Assembly (NCBI GenBank): GCA_947568835.1
Contig: OX387605.1
Location: forward strand, 8,312,418-8,376,417
Source of the DNA: Protonemura montana
Taxonomy: Eukaryota; Arthropoda; Insecta; Plecoptera; Nemouridae
Direction of reading: 5' to 3'
Length of the DNA stretch: 64,000 nucleotides
Under the pieces are notes generated by a model that was given only the letters and a program-made list of their open reading frames with translations, had not been told where the DNA came from and did not search any database. The position numbers and the translations under genes were made by a program. Positions 60,601-64,000 of the stretch are shown here, in pieces (the stretch's first letter is position 1; every line of letters starts with the position of its first letter).

Positions 60601-62678
60601 AAACCCTTGCCACGGGATTGAGATGATATCGCAGTGGCATCACCACACGGGAATATTGATTTTGCGATGACGAGAAGCAATGCGAGGCAAGATGTTAAAA
60701 ATATCGCTCCTTGATGGATCATGTATTGAACGTTCAATTCTCTAAAGGTTTCTTCTTTAGCCGAAGTTTTAAATTTGGGAAACAAAATTTAGAACCCTCT
60801 CAAATTAAATTTTCATTGTAATTTTCTGACTATTAAAAATAAAAATTATCTTTTTGTTCCCGTATAAAATGATAACCATTTCGGAAGTTTGCAGGAAGCC
60901 CTACGAGCTCCATGCACCATGGCAGCCAAAAAAGCGCTGCATAAGATATGATTTTGGCTGGCACCAAGAGCCGTTCGCTCGAAAGCAAGGACCACGTTAG
61001 AATGTGAAACGAAGCTAACGACCAGCAGTTCCATGCAGTTTAGCGGTGTGAATACTCATTTGCAGCGCGCCAACAGGGGCAAAGCCTCGAAAGAGGCAAC
61101 CGCCAACCAACAAAGTCGCGGCGCAAGAAACAGCTCTGGCTTTGTTCCGACAGATAAATGCGAACGTGCTTGCTTCTCATTGTTCCGTAACGTTTGCTGT
61201 TCAATTACTACCTAGCGTTGTTAATCGATGATTCGTTAACACAAGACACGAAGCGTTCTTACTTGCGTTGCGTCGGTTCGTTCTCGCGTGCATGTATCAC
61301 TCATGAATTTGCGACGATGCTATATTGCAGATAATTTGGTGTTCTCCTATGCAAATAGGAAATAGTTATCCTTATTATTATCTCTCTGGCTTGCGTGGTT
61401 TATATAGAATCCATATTATTATCTATGGTAATCCGATATAATAGGCTATTGCTGTTAATGTTCAGTTGACCCAGAATGCATTCAAATGCTACACACCATA
61501 AACACCATAAACACCGGCACTATCTGGATGCCATGTACATGCTCCAAAAATAGACATTGTGGGTAAAACTCTGTATATAAATGGAAACAAATCTAAGACT
61601 GGTGGCCAAATAGATGTTACACTTTAAACTTATTCTATGAAATTGTAATAATAATGTAGTGTAGCAAATTAATTATATGGTTGTCTAGCGTTTGATAAAA
61701 CAGCGCAAGTTTGACAAAACTTTGCGTTTTACAGCCCCCGTAAGATTTACCGTCTTGTCATAAAAACCATTAGGTGCATACAAAACATGCTGGTGTACAG
61801 ATACAAATTTTAAAATGATTAAAATTGCGTATGAGAAAATGTCCTAATCCTAATTTCACTTTTTTTCACAGCTTGTCTGTTTAATACACAACTAAATTAC
61901 TTATTTTAAACAGGCTATAAGCTCATTGACATTAAAGCATGCTATGTCAATAATAAGGTTTTTAGCCGCTCCGTGAAGAGCTCACTTCTTGAAGCGACAA
62001 AAACCTTGTCGCTAGGTCTGGAAACTTTGCTTTGCCACGTTCTTAAAACGCCTCTTAGAATCCTCAGCGTCAACCCCGGGTGCCTTGCTTCACCTTTGGC
62101 CCCAGTGAGTTTGATGGACTTGACCCTGAAGTGACACTGCATGGTGCACTTGTGTTAAGACAACATGGTCTTATGGTCCTACCTTACATGATCTACAATC
62201 AGTCGATTAGATCAATTCGATATAGAACCACAGAATGAACGAAGTCTCAAATGGTTTACTTAAAGCTGACATTACTTTTAGGAATTTAAAATATTTTTTT
62301 ATTGTATTTATGCATAGTCAAGTCCGAGGTAAGGAAACACTCAGCTAGACGACCCTCAAGCAGCCCGTCTAAAGCCTCACTGCTCCGATATGTTTCCAGG
62401 GATGTGTGGCTGTCATTAGTCTCTTCTGGATCGGCTCCGTGTCAGTGTTCGCCGTGCTGGTGCTGCCACGTGGAGGTTACTACTTCAACGCGTCTGGTCT
62501 GGTGGCCTGCGAACCGTTCTTCTTTCGGCCTTCGCTACGCATCCTGGCCTCATGTCTCTTCTACTTCCCCACCACGATGATGCTAATGTACTGCTACGGC
62601 TCGGCGTTTCACGTGAACAAGCTCGGGCTCAAGCATCCGGAGGGAGCAGACGCCGTCGAGGACGCCGCCGCAGAGAAG
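48640..62678 (+). CDS. Class A orphan G protein-coupled receptor, exons 1-3 (N-terminus to the end of TM5); continues past the window
   Basis: Exons 48640-48984, 54637-54753 and 62400-62678, all phase 0, encode 247 residues. The ATG is preceded by an in-frame TGA 18 bases upstream. The N-terminus has an N-glycosylation site at N15. TM1 carries N54 (N1.50), TM2 has LACNDLAIGL with D85 (D2.50), and C112 (3.25) can pair with C191 in loop 2. TM3 ends in DRY (136-138), W164 is 4.50 and P211 is 5.50. A second N-glycosylation site (NAS) lies in loop 2. TM6 and TM7 are expected to the right, past the donor at 62679. Position 3.32 counts to R119, not the Asp of amine receptors, and TM3 also holds R123, Q124 and Q125. 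From memory the sequence resembles conserved insect orphan receptors once grouped with amine receptors; I cannot name the orthologue. It acts at the plasma membrane with an unknown ligand. Confidence 0.9.
51803..52158. promoter_or_regulatory. Pair of perfect CRE palindromes (TGACGTCA)
   Basis: The 8-base CREB/ATF site occurs exactly at 51803-51810 and 52151-52158. Between them is a GC-richer stretch (51960-52060), and just after the second site is a TATA-like ttataaac near 52180. This could be an enhancer or an internal promoter of the GPCR, but it rests only on motif matches. Confidence 0.3.
52967..52997 (+). repeat. Hexamer repeat (aacctg)n
   Basis: About five units of aacctg, one carrying a t, in GPCR intron 1. 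Confidence 0.8.
54754..62399 (+). other. GPCR intron 2 (7.65 kb)
   Basis: It separates the DRY exon from the TM4-TM5 exon. It contains an A21 tract at 55802-55822 and a GC-rich block at 58600-58760 that looks unlike its surroundings but that I cannot identify. Open frames at 59302-59742, 59459-59890 and 60303-60785 have no recognisable motif and are not called genes. Confidence 0.55.
55802..55822 (+). repeat. 21-base A tract
   Basis: An uninterrupted run of A in GPCR intron 2. I see no retroposon body ending at it. Confidence 0.8.
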
Positions 62679-63597
62679 GTCAGTACCTTTTTGCATGGGG
62701 AGTTTGCAGAGGATTTTAAGAAATAAATATTGATGACATTTGTACAGAGCATTCCATTCAATGTGAACGTAGGTATCACTGAATGATTTAATTTGTTAGG
62801 TTTTGAATGGGTTCGTCCTTAAGAAAATTGAGAAACACTTCAAAAACATAAACAAAATAAATCAACATTTTCCTAGCTGCTCAATTGTACCAAAATGAGG
62901 TTGAAAAAAATACTCTCTGGAACTAATTCGAATTTTGCTGTAAAGCCCTACCATGCAGCTTGCAAAAATACTTACGCTTGAACATCAGACGCGGAAAATC
63001 CCGACGAATGGTGCTTTTAAATGTGATTTTCACATCAATCGAGACCCGGTGACTTTTCGCTAATGCAGACCTAACGCTTTCACCGCGTAACACAGCAATC
63101 GGCGCATAGTTCTGTTTGGCAAGCTTGTTCGAAATGCACGACGGCTGTCCCGAATTTCTTAGGAAACAGATTTACAGCTTTGAAATAAATTGGCGCGAAA
63201 AATCTTATTAGACCGTACGAAGTAACGGGAACTTTATCCATTTTATGTGCCTCTAAATTCGCCTCGGAGTATAAGAGGTCGGTAATTGCCAAGTGGTGCG
63301 CCGTATAATATCGTTATATCGTTATACTTATTTCATTTAGCCTGCCACTGCACCGTTCCTCACACAAGTCTGCTTCCCAATCGAGAGTCGGCCCGGCGTT
63401 CTGAGATTAAGCTCATTAAGACATCAGCCGTCTCTAGACGTTAATGTAAAATAATTAATTTCACAAGTAGCTATTGTGCGCGCGCCGAGCCATGGAGCCA
63501 GAGAGTTGAGTAAATGTTGCAAACCTCAAATTATCATGCGCCTCGATCTTGTGCTGTGTTCGACGCCTTGAGCGACGTCGAGGGTGATGGTGGGATT

Positions 63598-63600
<3 letters not shown>

Positions 63601-63629
<29 letters not shown>
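63601..63629 (+). repeat. 29-base G tract
   Basis: The longest homopolymer in the window, preceded by gga. The exact length may be unreliable in the assembly. Confidence 0.85.
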
Positions 63630-63630
<1 letters not shown>

Positions 63631-63679
63631 GCACTCGAGCTCGCCGGCTAAACAAGCGTCCCGTAATCGCCGCCGCTTT

Positions 63680-63710
63680 CCTGGAGCGTTCCTGGAGCGT
63701 TCCTGGAGTT
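63680..63710 (+). repeat. 11-bp tandem repeat
   Basis: cctggagcgtt occurs twice exactly, followed by a partial third copy. Confidence 0.85.
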
Positions 63711-64000
63711 GATCTTAGCAGCAATGCGCTATTTAACCAGCGAACGTTAAATCCGGATAAATTATGCAGCACATAATAAATAGCGAACTATGTAAGCGAT
63801 TTCGCATCGCGTTTATATGCGATTCCTTGGCGCTATAAATCAACTGACAAACGACGCTATTGACGTTTCGGGGTGGTTGCTTCGGAGCTATCTGCCTCAA
63901 AAATAGCTGCCGCTTTCGAAAATGGGAGCGAAGATCAGCGCGGCTCGGGTTCGCTGAAACATGAGGATGAAACAAAGAATCAATTCGATTGAGCGGAATT

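Larger units (their letters stand above)
62679..64000 (+). other. Start of GPCR intron 3, running off the window
   Basis: It opens with gtcagt. It holds a 29-base G tract at 63601-63629 and an 11-bp repeat at 63680-63710. No further exon was found, so TM6 and TM7 must lie beyond the right edge. Confidence 0.6.

Noticed and set aside
59302-60785. Open frames of 143-160 codons in GPCR intron 2
   Set aside because: They overlap each other in different frames and strands, have no recognisable motifs, and lie inside an intron.
1-64000. Search for viral fossils, LTR elements, Polintons, CRISPR arrays and prokaryotic operons
   Set aside because: No open frame resembles Gag, Pol with integrase, envelope, capsid or Cas proteins, and no long terminal direct repeats were seen. 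The only reverse transcriptase remains are LINE-type.

Overview
This window is nuclear DNA from an animal, most likely an arthropod and probably a non-dipteran insect. The evidence is spliceosomal introns with GT-AG ends, metazoan gene families, a TATA plus arthropod-type initiator promoter, LINEs whose ORF1 carries a PHD finger, and long introns in moderately AT-rich DNA with CpG-rich patches. No bacterial genes, CRISPR arrays or operons are present, and I saw no retroviral, LTR or Polinton remains. The species cannot be named from this sequence.

Five host genes can be assembled exon by exon with consistent splice phases. (1) A rhotekin (Rho effector: HR1, anillin-homology and PH domains) on the + strand, coding exons 7225-12039, with its 5' end missing. 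(2) A complete two-exon HIGD2A/RCF1-type mitochondrial gene on the - strand (12961-13505), convergent with rhotekin. (3) A complete three-exon secreted IGFBP7-like protein (IGFBP + Kazal + Ig) on the + strand (14910-17572), with a TATA box. (4) A 13-exon prominin-like five-pass membrane protein on the - strand (19738-37572), 962 residues as modelled. (5) The first three coding exons (TM1 to TM5) of a class A orphan GPCR on the + strand (48640-62678); it runs off the right edge and lacks the amine-binding Asp3.32.

The layout is as follows. 1-7.2 kb is gene-free, with a 5S-rRNA-derived SINE, a perfect 49-bp-armed palindrome and a 5'-truncated LINE. 7.2-17.6 kb is gene-dense. 17.6-19.7 kb is spacer. 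19.7-37.6 kb is prominin, with an internally deleted LINE (ORF1 plus the start of ORF2) in one intron and long C/G tracts in two introns. 37.7-48.6 kb is an 11-kb gene desert with CpG-rich patches and an 82/86-bp tandem duplication. 48.6-64 kb is the GPCR, mostly introns.

The genes are unrelated neighbours and form no pathway. I found no convincing new multi-gene system. The items most worth a second look are the palindrome with its 11-bp triplet, the 5S-derived SINE, the splice acceptor built from 11-bp repeats in prominin, and the orphan GPCR with an unusual TM3.
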